A stretch of 14,128 bases of DNA from Chitinophagaceae bacterium UBA2791 (GTDB taxonomy: Bacteria; Bacteroidota; Bacteroidia; Chitinophagales; Chitinophagaceae), in contig DEHV01000044.1 in NCBI GenBank assembly GCA_002352105.1, positions 121,913 through 136,040 of the forward strand. The letters run 5' to 3'. The notes under the pieces are model-generated. The model saw only the letters and a program-made list of their open reading frames with translations, was not told the DNA's origin and made no database searches. How positions within the stretch are numbered: the first letter of the stretch is position 1; every line of letters begins with the position of its first letter. This document shows positions 7,830-13,541 of the stretch, piece after piece. Both the position numbers and the translations under genes were made by a program.

Positions 7830-8642
7830 ATGTCGTATAATCTGCTTAAAGGAAAGAAAGGAATCATATTCGGCGCTTTAGATGAAAAATCAATAGCCTG
7901 GCGGACTGCCTTGCGGTGTCATGAGGAAGGCGCTCAACTGGTTCTCACCAATGCGCCTGTGGCGTTAAGAATGGGGGAGATCAATAAGCTGGCGGAAGTC
8001 GTGAAGGCGCCGGTAATTGGCGCCGATGTCACCAATATGGACGATCTGAAAAAATTATTGGAAGCGTCCATGGAACATTTTGGCGGTAAGATCGATTTTA
8101 TCTTGCATTCGGTGGGTATGAGCCTGAACCTGCGCAAGGGAAAACACTATACCGAGCTGGACTACGGATTTACGCAGAAGACCCTTGATATATCCGCGCT
8201 CTCCCTGCACAGGGTATTGCGCGCCGCATGGGATCTCGACGCATTGAATGAATGGGGAAGCGTTGTTTCGCTGACCTATATTGCCGCGCAGAGGGTATTC
8301 CCTGATTATAATGAAATGGCCGATGCAAAAGCCTTGCTGGAAAGCGTCGCCAGGAGTTTTGGTTATCATTATGCCCTGCGCCGGAAAGTACGCGTCAATA
8401 CGGTCTCGCAATCGCCTACCCGAACCACCGCAGGCAGCGGCGTTAAGGGATTTGACGGGTTTATTTCCTATGCCGAAAAAATGAGCCCTCTCGGAAACGC
8501 CACCGGCGATGAGTGCGCGGATTATTGCGTAACCCTGTTTAGCGATCTGACGCGGATGGTGACCATGCAGAATCTTTTTCACGACGGCGGTTTTTCTTCC
8601 AGCGGGGTAACGCAGGGAGTGATCGACCAAATGGAAAAATAG
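7830..8642 (+). CDS. fabI: Enoyl-[acyl-carrier-protein] reductase (NADH), FabI
   Basis: A 270-residue short-chain dehydrogenase/reductase of the FabI type, which carries out the last reduction of each fatty-acid elongation cycle: trans-2-enoyl-ACP to acyl-ACP with NAD(P)H, in the cytoplasm. The cofactor motif GALDEKSIAW (about 15-24) is the divergent FabI glycine motif rather than the GxxxGxG of ordinary SDRs. The catalytic set is intact: Tyr150, Tyr160 and Lys167 have the same spacing as E. coli FabI Tyr146, Tyr156 and Lys163 (Y-x6-K in DYNEMADAK). The substrate-loop region QSPTRTTAGSG and the C-terminal HDGGFSSSGV also fit. HSVG (about 93-96) aligns with the position where triclosan-resistance changes occur in E. 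coli, and Gly is retained. The gene is preceded by a 123-nt spacer and ends 11 nt from the convergent LolD-like gene. Confidence 0.97.
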   Translation: MSYNLLKGKKGIIFGALDEKSIAWRTALRCHEEGAQLVLTNAPVALRMGEINKLAEVVKAPVIGADVTNMDDLKKLLEASMEHFGGKIDFILHSVGMSLNLRKGKHYTELDYGFTQKTLDISALSLHRVLRAAWDLDALNEWGSVVSLTYIAAQRVFPDYNEMADAKALLESVARSFGYHYALRRKVRVNTVSQSPTRTTAGSGVKGFDGFISYAEKMSPLGNATGDECADYCVTLFSDLTRMVTMQNLFHDGGFSSSGVTQGVIDQMEK

Positions 8643-8653
8643 GGCTTCCCCGG

Positions 8654-9304
8654 TTATACGATCTTTCCGTCCTTCATGTGCAGCGTCCTGTCGCTCATCT
8701 GAGCCAGCTCTTCGTTATGGGTAACGATAAGAAAGGTTTGATTAAATTCTTTTCTGAGATCGAAGAACAACTGATGCAGGCTCCTGGCATTTGCGGAATC
8801 GAGGTTTCCGGTAGGCTCGTCGGCAAAAATGATCTGCGGTTCGTTGATCAGCGCGCGCGCCACCGCCACCCTTTGCTGTTCTCCGCCGGATAAGGCGGTA
8901 GGTTTGTTTTCCAGTTTGTCTTGCAGGCCCAGGGAAGCCAGTAGTTCCTTTGCCCTTAAGCGGGCCTCTTTCTTACCCCGTCCGCCGATCCATGCGGGGA
9001 TACATACATTTTCCAGGGCGGTAAATTCGGGCAGCAGGTGATGAAACTGGAACACAAAGCCCATATGCCGGTTGCGGAAAGCGGCCAATTGTTTGTCGTT
9101 TAATAAATTGATGCGTTGGTCGTTGACGGTTATCTCGCCTTCCCCGGGACGGTCGAGCGCTCCTAGGATATGGAGAAGCGTGCTTTTCCCTGATCCCGAA
9201 GGTCCCGCTATACTTACGATCTCGCCCTTATTCAGTTCCAGGTCGACCCCTTTCAGCACCCAGACCTGGCCATAATGCTTGTGGATGTTCTTTGCCTTTA
9301 ACAT
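8654..9304 (-). CDS. lolD: LolD-like ABC transporter ATP-binding protein
   Basis: A 216-residue ABC ATPase of the LolD/MacB/FtsE group. All motifs are present in order: A-loop Tyr11 (HKHYG), Walker A GPSGSGKST at 34-42, Q-loop at about Gln86 (FVFQFHHLLPEFTALEN, typical of LolD), signature LSGGE at 138-142, Walker B IIFADE at 158-163, D-loop NLDS and switch His196. LolD powers release of lipoproteins from the inner membrane towards the outer membrane together with LolC/E permeases; no permease gene is adjacent, which is common in Bacteroidota. The start is the ATG at 9304 (MLKAKNIHKHYG); an in-frame TTG at 9316 would add only MTLY. It converges with fabI (11-nt gap, no room for a terminator) and diverges from the DUF2795 gene. 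The family is certain; assignment to lipoprotein rather than other MacB-like transport is inferred. Confidence 0.9.
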   Translation of the reverse strand: MLKAKNIHKHYGQVWVLKGVDLELNKGEIVSIAGPSGSGKSTLLHILGALDRPGEGEITVNDQRINLLNDKQLAAFRNRHMGFVFQFHHLLPEFTALENVCIPAWIGGRGKKEARLRAKELLASLGLQDKLENKPTALSGGEQQRVAVARALINEPQIIFADEPTGNLDSANARSLHQLFFDLRKEFNQTFLIVTHNEELAQMSDRTLHMKDGKIV

Positions 9305-9384
9305 ATAGAGGGTCAAGATACTACAAACCGTCCGCTTTCTGCCCGGCGGAACCGTTTTAAGGGCTGGATTTTAAATGTTACCAA

Positions 9385-9399
9385 TATCTTTAAAAGATA
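9385..9399. repeat. Perfect 15-bp palindrome upstream of the DUF2795 gene
   Basis: TATCTTT (9385-9391), one central A, AAAGATA (9393-9399) make a perfect inverted repeat. It ends 2 nt before the -33 element at 9402 of the DUF2795-gene promoter, inside the 169-nt region shared with the divergent lolD-like gene. Position and symmetry suit an operator for a dimeric regulator of one or both genes. The palindrome is seen directly; the regulatory role is inference. Confidence 0.5.
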
Positions 9400-9401
9400 G
9401 A

Positions 9402-9432
9402 TTTGGATATTTCACAGTTAAATTTACTTTTG
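9402..9432 (+). promoter_or_regulatory. Bacteroidetes-type promoter for the DUF2795 gene
   Basis: TTTG at 9402-9405, a 19-nt spacer, and TACTTTTG at 9425-9432 match the Bacteroidetes vegetative promoter TTTG-N19-TAnnTTTG exactly, including the preferred spacing. Initiation about 7 nt downstream would give a leader of roughly 35 nt before the ATG at 9474. This is the best promoter match in the window and supports the taxonomic guess. Confidence 0.75.
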
Positions 9433-9473
9433 CGCAATTATCCATTCCCGTTTAACATTAAAATAGGGCAAAA

Positions 9474-9695
9474 ATGTTTTGGACGCTTGAACTCGCCTCA
9501 TACCTTGAAGATGCTCCCTGGCCCGCAACCAAGGACGAGCTTATCGATTATTCCATTCGCAGCGGCGCGCCGATCGAGGTAGTGGAGAACCTGCAGGAAC
9601 TGGAAGATGAGGGGGAGATCTATGAAGGAATTGAAGACATTTGGCCTGACTATCCCAGCCAGGATGATTTTTTCTTTAACGAAGACGAGTATTAA
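9474..9695 (+). CDS. Small acidic DUF2795 family protein
   Basis: A 73-residue protein recognised as a DUF2795-type protein conserved in Bacteroidota. The middle fits the family pattern: YLEDAPWPATKDELIDYSI, then SGAPIEVVENLQEL and the aromatic IYEGIEDIWPDYP. It is strikingly acidic: 22 Asp/Glu against one Lys and one Arg, ending FFFNEDEY. No signal peptide or membrane segment is seen, so it is probably cytosolic. The function is unknown; the family name is descriptive only. The strong acidity would suit a protein-binding or nucleic-acid-mimicking role, but nothing here proves that. It has its own near-consensus promoter (9402-9432) with a palindrome beside it, so it is likely well expressed and possibly regulated. 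Its TAA stop overlaps the stop of the convergent adenosyltransferase gene. Confidence 0.85.
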   Translation: MFWTLELASYLEDAPWPATKDELIDYSIRSGAPIEVVENLQELEDEGEIYEGIEDIWPDYPSQDDFFFNEDEY

Positions 9696-10261
9696 CCATT
9701 TTCTACCCTGGGTCTCCACGCTACTTCTTCCACTTTCAGCGTATGGGCGATCCACCTGGAAAGCATAAAAAGATAGTCGCTTAGCCGATTGAGGTATTTG
9801 ATGACCAGGGGATCTATAAAAAGTTCCTGTTCATGCATGTTTACGCAATGGCGCTCCGCCCTGCGGCATACGCATCGGGCAACATGGGCCGTGGATACGG
9901 CGACATGTCCGCGGGGGAGAATAAAAGAACGCATAGCGGGCAATTGTTCATTCATCCGGTCGATCTCCTGCTCCAGCGCCTGTATATCTGTTTCTTTCAG
10001 GTCGGGCAATTTCATGCGGGGCTCCTTTTCCGGATCGCAGGCCAGGGAGGAGCCGATCGTAAACAACCGGTCCTGGATTTCCCCCAGTACGCGACGCATA
10101 TGATCATCCGACAGGTTATCATACAGCAACCCGATAAAACTGTTCAGTTCGTCCACGGTTCCGTAGCTTTCAATGCGAATATGGCTTTTGGGGACTTTCG
10201 TGCCGCCGATCAGCGCGGTTTTCCCGGTATCGCCCGTTTTGGTATAAATTCTAATGCTCAT
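9692..10261 (-). CDS. Cob(I)alamin adenosyltransferase, PduO/MMAB type
   Basis: A 189-residue ATP:cob(I)alamin adenosyltransferase of the PduO family, which transfers the adenosyl group of ATP to reduced cobalamin to make coenzyme B12. The conserved blocks are present: the N-terminal ATP-binding loop YTKTGDTGKTALIGG (6-20), ESYGTVDELNSFIG (31-44), FILPRGHVAVSTAHVARCVCRRAER (split here as FILPRG and the CRRAER block, about 113-137, with the Arg-x2-Glu-Arg-like motif that contacts ATP) and the C-terminal YLNRLSDYLFMLSRW (156-170). Residue content and length are normal for the trimeric enzyme. It is the last gene of the minus-strand cluster behind gatC and an ABC ATPase, with a 56-nt gap. No cobalamin riboswitch is evident just upstream, so the cofactor may be used for methylmalonyl-CoA mutase or ribonucleotide reductase encoded elsewhere. 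Confidence 0.95.
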   Translation of the reverse strand: MSIRIYTKTGDTGKTALIGGTKVPKSHIRIESYGTVDELNSFIGLLYDNLSDDHMRRVLGEIQDRLFTIGSSLACDPEKEPRMKLPDLKETDIQALEQEIDRMNEQLPAMRSFILPRGHVAVSTAHVARCVCRRAERHCVNMHEQELFIDPLVIKYLNRLSDYLFMLSRWIAHTLKVEEVAWRPRVENG

Positions 10262-10317
10262 ATTGCTAAGTTAACGATTTGGCGGGTAGGGGCCGGCGAG
10301 GGCAGGAAGACATGGCC

Positions 10318-10980
10318 CTAGAAAGCAGGGGCCAAAGCATCTTCCCTGGATCTGTCTGTCTCGATGACGCCATCTTTTAAGCGGATGATCCTTTTGGCGT
10401 ACCCGGCAATATCTTCTTCATGGGTAACCAACACGACGGTATTTCCTCCCGCCTGTATATTGTTAAAGATCTCCATGATCTCTATGGAGGTTTTGGAGTC
10501 GAGGTTTCCCGTGGGCTCGTCCGCCAGTATAATGGAGGGATTGTTCACCAGGGCCCTGGCGATGGCCACCCGCTGGCACTGCCCGCCGGACAGCTCGTTG
10601 GGCTTATGATGGCTTCTATCTTCCAATCCCACCTTCCTGATCACTTCCATGGCCGTTTCAAGGCGTCGCTTCTGGGGAACGCCTGCATAGATCAATGGCA
10701 GGGCCACGTTTTCCAACGCGGTCAGGCGCGGCAGCAGGTTGAACTGCTGGAAAACGAACCCGATCTCTTTATTTCTTATTTCCGCCAGGTCGTCGTCGGG
10801 CATCTTGCTCACGTCATGATCGTTCAGGATATAGGTTCCCGAAGTGGGAGAATCCAGGCAGCCCAATATATTCATCAGGGTGCTTTTACCTGACCCGGAA
10901 GGGCCCATCAGCGCAACATATTCATTGCGGCGAATGCTGAGGGAAATGCCTTTAAGCACGTTCAGCTCCTGCTTCCCCAT
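10318..10980 (-). CDS. MacB/LolD-type ABC transporter ATP-binding protein, start codon unclear
   Basis: An ABC ATPase with Walker A GPSGSGKST (26-34), Q-loop FVFQQFNLLPRLTALEN (about 75-91), signature LSGGQ (130-134, then CQRVAIARAL with Cys for the usual Gln), Walker B IILADE (150-155), D-loop NLDS and switch His187, counted from the ATG at 10980. This is the MacB/LolD/FtsE group that drives export or extraction of lipoproteins, drugs or peptides with a FtsX-like permease; none is adjacent. The frame stays open upstream to a stop at 11053-11055 and reads VILLQDIHKSYF just before the ATG. That is the normal first strand and A-loop of this family, with the adenine-stacking Tyr at 10984-10986. 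No ATG, GTG or TTG precedes it in frame, so translation may begin at a rare codon such as CTG (11008-11010), ATC or ATA. It lies downstream of gatC on the same strand. Confidence 0.88.
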   Translation of the reverse strand: MGKQELNVLKGISLSIRRNEYVALMGPSGSGKSTLMNILGCLDSPTSGTYILNDHDVSKMPDDDLAEIRNKEIGFVFQQFNLLPRLTALENVALPLIYAGVPQKRRLETAMEVIRKVGLEDRSHHKPNELSGGQCQRVAIARALVNNPSIILADEPTGNLDSKTSIEIMEIFNNIQAGGNTVVLVTHEEDIAGYAKRIIRLKDGVIETDRSREDALAPAF

Positions 10981-11045
10981 GAAGTAGCTTTTGTGGATAT
11001 CCTGGAGCAGGATGACCGGGGGCGGTATATTGGACGCAGGCGCTA

Positions 11046-11336
11046 TTATTTTTTAATCACTTTAGGGACCTTAAAAAATTGACCATCCGAGGCCGGGGCG
11101 TTCTTTAATCCTTCTTCGCGGGAAACCGATCCCTGAACAACGTCTTCCCTGAGTATGTTGACGTTTTCGGTCATATGCAGTAAGGGAGCGACGCCTTCCG
11201 TATCCACCTCCTGAAGCTTCTCCACAAAAGCGATCATTTTCTGAAGATCTTCCCTGATGGCCGCTTTCTCATTTTCACCGAATTTCAGGCGGGCAAGATT
11301 GGCCAGGTTTTCGATCAAACCGTCATTTACTTCCAT
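11046..11336 (-). CDS. gatC: Aspartyl/glutamyl-tRNA(Asn/Gln) amidotransferase subunit C
   Basis: A 96-residue GatC, the small subunit that wraps and stabilises the GatA-GatB dimer of the GatCAB amidotransferase, which turns mischarged Glu-tRNA(Gln) or Asp-tRNA(Asn) into the correct aminoacyl-tRNA. Family features are visible: the N-terminal LIENLANLARLKFGENEKAAIREDLQKMI helix region, FVEKLQEVDTEGVAPLLH, the LREDVV block with the Arg-Glu-Asp triad, and the C-terminal ASDGQFFKVPKVIKK. The start is the ATG at 11336, giving MEVNDGLIENL; an upstream in-frame start at 11381 would add 15 residues foreign to the family. gatA and gatB are not nearby, a common dispersal. Translation ends in tandem TAA TAG. 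It heads the minus-strand cluster with the ABC ATPase and the adenosyltransferase, and is divergent from the glycosyltransferase. Confidence 0.94.
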   Translation of the reverse strand: MEVNDGLIENLANLARLKFGENEKAAIREDLQKMIAFVEKLQEVDTEGVAPLLHMTENVNILREDVVQGSVSREEGLKNAPASDGQFFKVPKVIKK

Positions 11337-11631
11337 TGAACAAAAATAAGGAATTACCAACCAAAAAGCGGGCGCTACCATCCTCGCAGCGGCTCGTTTT
11401 AAGCGCTTATCTATACAATACCGGGGTTGAGCGCGCCGCTACCGGTAACCTGCTGAGCGCTTTCCGGATCATTCGGCCGGGTGGGCGTTTACTCAACGCG
11501 TTCCAGGTTTTATCCCGAACGGGACGCCATATGCCGGTATTGACCGGGTCTGCATCATCGGAAGGGTATTTACCAAACATCGCTTTGTATTTCGTACTTT
11601 CGCCGCCGAGGCTCAAAAACCCTGACTGTTT
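11337..11631. other. Divergent gap between gatC and the glycosyltransferase gene, no gene recognised
   Basis: A 295-nt region from which both flanking genes are read outward. It must hold the promoters of gatC and the glycosyltransferase, yet only a weak -7 match next to gatC is seen, and a near match TACTTTCG at about 11595-11602 before the glycosyltransferase. Its composition is GC-rich and coding-like, and it is open on the minus strand at 11407-11658 (83 codons, overlapping the glycosyltransferase start), but that reading matches no family I know. Short palindromes such as TACCGGTA and AGCGCT occur. It may be a decayed gene fragment or a long untranslated leader. Confidence 0.5.
11341..11348 (-). 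promoter_or_regulatory. Possible -7 element just before gatC
   Basis: On the minus strand TATTTTTG (11348-11341) matches the -7 element TAnnTTTG exactly and ends 4 nt before the gatC ATG. Initiation would then fall at or next to the start codon, giving a leaderless message. No TTTG is found at the expected -33 distance (the nearest gives a 13-nt spacer), so this may be chance in an A/T-rich stretch. Confidence 0.3.
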
Positions 11632-12765
11632 ATGGATGTTTCGCGTTATTTCACGCATTGGCAGGAAATCGTTTTCTATTTGTTTTGTTTCATTACGCTT
11701 ATCCAGTTATTTTATCAATGGTTTTTTTTTCGCCGGGTTTCCTTTTTTAAGCCCCCGCAAAAAGAAAAATCCCAGCAGCATCCGGTCAGTATAATCGTCT
11801 GCGCCCGCGATGAAGCCGCCAACCTTGTAAAAAATCTCCCCGGCGTATTGGTTCAGACCTATGCTACCACCCATGAAACCGTGATCGTCAATCACAATAG
11901 CCAGGATGAGACGCGTTATTTGCTGGAGGAGCTGAAAAAAACCTTTAAGGACCTGCGTATTGTGAACCTGGAACAGGAGGCCAAGGGAATACCGGGTAAG
12001 AAATATCCGCTGTCCATGGGCATCAAGGAATCCAGGCATGAGATCTTATTGCTTACGGATGCAGACTGCGTTCCGGCAAGCGAATTCTGGCTGCAAAAAA
12101 TGCAGGACGCTTATGACGACCAAACTGAAGTGGCGATAGGTTACGGCGCGTATTATAAATCGCCCGGACTGCTAAACAAGCTTATCCGGTTTGAGACCTT
12201 TCACGCCGGTCTCCAGTATTTATCCTACGCGCTTGCCGGGATCCCCTACATGGGCGTGGGGCGAAATCTTTCTTATAAAAAAGAGGTATTCCTGCGGAAT
12301 AAGGGCTTCTCCTCTCTCAATCATGTGGCAGGCGGCGATGACGACCTGTTTATCAATAAGGTAGCGAATGCCCGAAATACCCGGGTGGTCATCGATCCTG
12401 AAGCGTTTACCCTGTCCGAACCCAAAAAGACCTTCCGTGAATGGAGCAAACAGAAGGCCAGGCATTATTCCACAGGAAGATATTATAAGCCCCTGCATAA
12501 GTTTTTACTTGGGCTGTATGCGGGCAGTTATTTTCTTTTTTATCCCTTGTTTATCGCCTGTATCTTTCTGTACGACTGGCGGCTGGCCTGCGCCGTGTTT
12601 CTTGTCCGGCTGATCTCGCAGGGCGTTATTTACTACAAGGCCATGGCAAGACTGAATGAAAAGGATCTTTTCGCCTGGTGGTGGGCGCTGGATATCTGGA
12701 TGTTTTTTTATTATTTGATCTTTGCGCGAGCATTATGGAAAAAGCCAAGGAAAACCTGGAACTGA
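11632..12765 (+). CDS. Membrane-anchored family 2 glycosyltransferase
   Basis: A 377-residue GT2 enzyme. An N-terminal membrane helix (about 12-33, EIVFYLFCFITLIQLFYQWF) precedes the cytosolic GT-A domain: PVSIIVCARDEAANL (51-65, nucleotide-sugar binding), the metal-binding DAD at 143-145 in LLLTDADCVP, the acceptor/base region GGDDD at 234-238, and QKARH at about 274-278, which stands where processive and related GT2 enzymes have Q/RxxRW. Two to three further membrane helices close the protein (about 292-315, 317-335 and 349-368). This layout resembles enzymes that make or modify cell-surface polysaccharide or glycolipid; donor and acceptor cannot be read. Its last 31 nt overlap the start of rsmG in another frame, so the two are co-transcribed and probably translationally coupled. 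Confidence 0.9.
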   Translation: MDVSRYFTHWQEIVFYLFCFITLIQLFYQWFFFRRVSFFKPPQKEKSQQHPVSIIVCARDEAANLVKNLPGVLVQTYATTHETVIVNHNSQDETRYLLEELKKTFKDLRIVNLEQEAKGIPGKKYPLSMGIKESRHEILLLTDADCVPASEFWLQKMQDAYDDQTEVAIGYGAYYKSPGLLNKLIRFETFHAGLQYLSYALAGIPYMGVGRNLSYKKEVFLRNKGFSSLNHVAGGDDDLFINKVANARNTRVVIDPEAFTLSEPKKTFREWSKQKARHYSTGRYYKPLHKFLLGLYAGSYFLFYPLFIACIFLYDWRLACAVFLVRLISQGVIYYKAMARLNEKDLFAWWWALDIWMFFYYLIFARALWKKPRKTWN

Positions 12766-13418
12766 TCACCCGCTATTTCAGCGATTTTACGCCGCTTCAG
12801 CTGCAGCGGCTGGAAGCGTTGGAAGGATTATACCGCCATTGGAACAGCATGATCAATGTGATCTCCCGCAAAGATGAAGACAGCCTGTACGAAAAGCATG
12901 TATTGCATTCGCTGAGCATTGCAGCGGTCTTTGATTTCCGGAAGGGCATGGACGTACTGGATCTGGGAACCGGCGGGGGCTTTCCCGGAATACCCCTGGC
13001 TATTTATTTCCCTGAAGTGAAATTTCACCTGGTCGACAGTATTGGAAAAAAGATAAAAGTAGTACAGGCAATCGCGGAAACATTGGAACTGACCAATGTT
13101 TCTACGCAGCATACCCGGGTGGAGGAGATCCGGAACCGGAAATTTAACGTCGTGGTATCCCGGGCGGTAGCTCCGCTTGGCCAGCTCTGGAAATGGTCCA
13201 AGCCGTTATTGACCCCCAGACCTTTTTTTATGCCGGCAGGCGCAGGATTATCGGAAGAAGGGCGTCCAATAGCGCATGGATTGATCTGCCTTAAAGGAGG
13301 GGATCTTTCGCAGGAAATAGCGGAATCCGGATGCCGTCCCAGGATGATGGAACTAAGCGCATTGTTTTCAGAGGACTTTTTTAAAGAGAAGTATATTCTG
13401 AATATAACCGGCAAATAA
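12735..13418 (+). CDS. rsmG: 16S rRNA (guanine(527)-N7)-methyltransferase RsmG
   Basis: A 227-residue RsmG (GidB), which methylates N7 of G527 in 16S rRNA using S-adenosylmethionine; loss gives low-level streptomycin resistance in other bacteria. The helical N-terminus with HWNSMINVISRKDEDSLYEKHVLHSL (read as RHWN, NVISR and KHVLHSL blocks, about 35-60) and the SAM-binding motif VLDLGTGGGFPGIPLA (74-89) are diagnostic. These are followed by LVDSIGKKIKVV (99-110), VVVSRAVAPL (139-148) and LKGGDL (186-191). The start is the ATG at 12735 (MEKAKENLELI); an in-frame start at 12678 would add 19 residues read from inside the glycosyltransferase gene. Between the WSKPLL helix and LKGGDL it has about 20 residues (160-181, PRPFFMPAGAGLSEEGRPIA) where relatives have a short link, which makes it longer than the usual ~205-210. 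Confidence 0.95.
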   Translation: MEKAKENLELITRYFSDFTPLQLQRLEALEGLYRHWNSMINVISRKDEDSLYEKHVLHSLSIAAVFDFRKGMDVLDLGTGGGFPGIPLAIYFPEVKFHLVDSIGKKIKVVQAIAETLELTNVSTQHTRVEEIRNRKFNVVVSRAVAPLGQLWKWSKPLLTPRPFFMPAGAGLSEEGRPIAHGLICLKGGDLSQEIAESGCRPRMMELSALFSEDFFKEKYILNITGK

Positions 13419-13491
13419 CCGGCGGAATTGCCGCGTAGGCCGTTGCCTATATTATTCATCCTGGATACCGCGGCTGAACAGAAGGCAAAAC

Positions 13492-13506
13492 TACCACAAA
13501 GTGGTA
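13492..13506. repeat. Perfect palindrome TACCAC-AAA-GTGGTA before the response regulator
   Basis: TACCAC (13492-13497) and GTGGTA (13501-13506) are perfect inverted arms separated by AAA. The site lies 36 nt upstream of the response-regulator ATG in a 123-nt gap. Its size and spacing resemble an operator for a dimeric DNA-binding protein, possibly the regulator itself; it could also be a small hairpin. No T-run follows, so it is not a terminator for rsmG. Confidence 0.45.
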
Positions 13507-13541
13507 TTTCCTGTTGCGGTAAAACATCAGATATTTGAGGT

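Noticed and set aside
8642..8653. GGG-CTT-CCC mini-hairpin between convergent fabI and lolD-like genes as a bidirectional terminator
   Set aside because: A three-pair stem with no T-run is not credible as a terminator.
10262..10317. Cobalamin riboswitch before the adenosyltransferase gene
   Set aside because: The gap is only 56 nt and shows no B12-box-like sequence or room for the riboswitch fold.
11336..11794. 152-codon plus-strand frame before and into the glycosyltransferase gene
   Set aside because: It has no family resemblance and overlaps the well-supported GT2 start in another frame.
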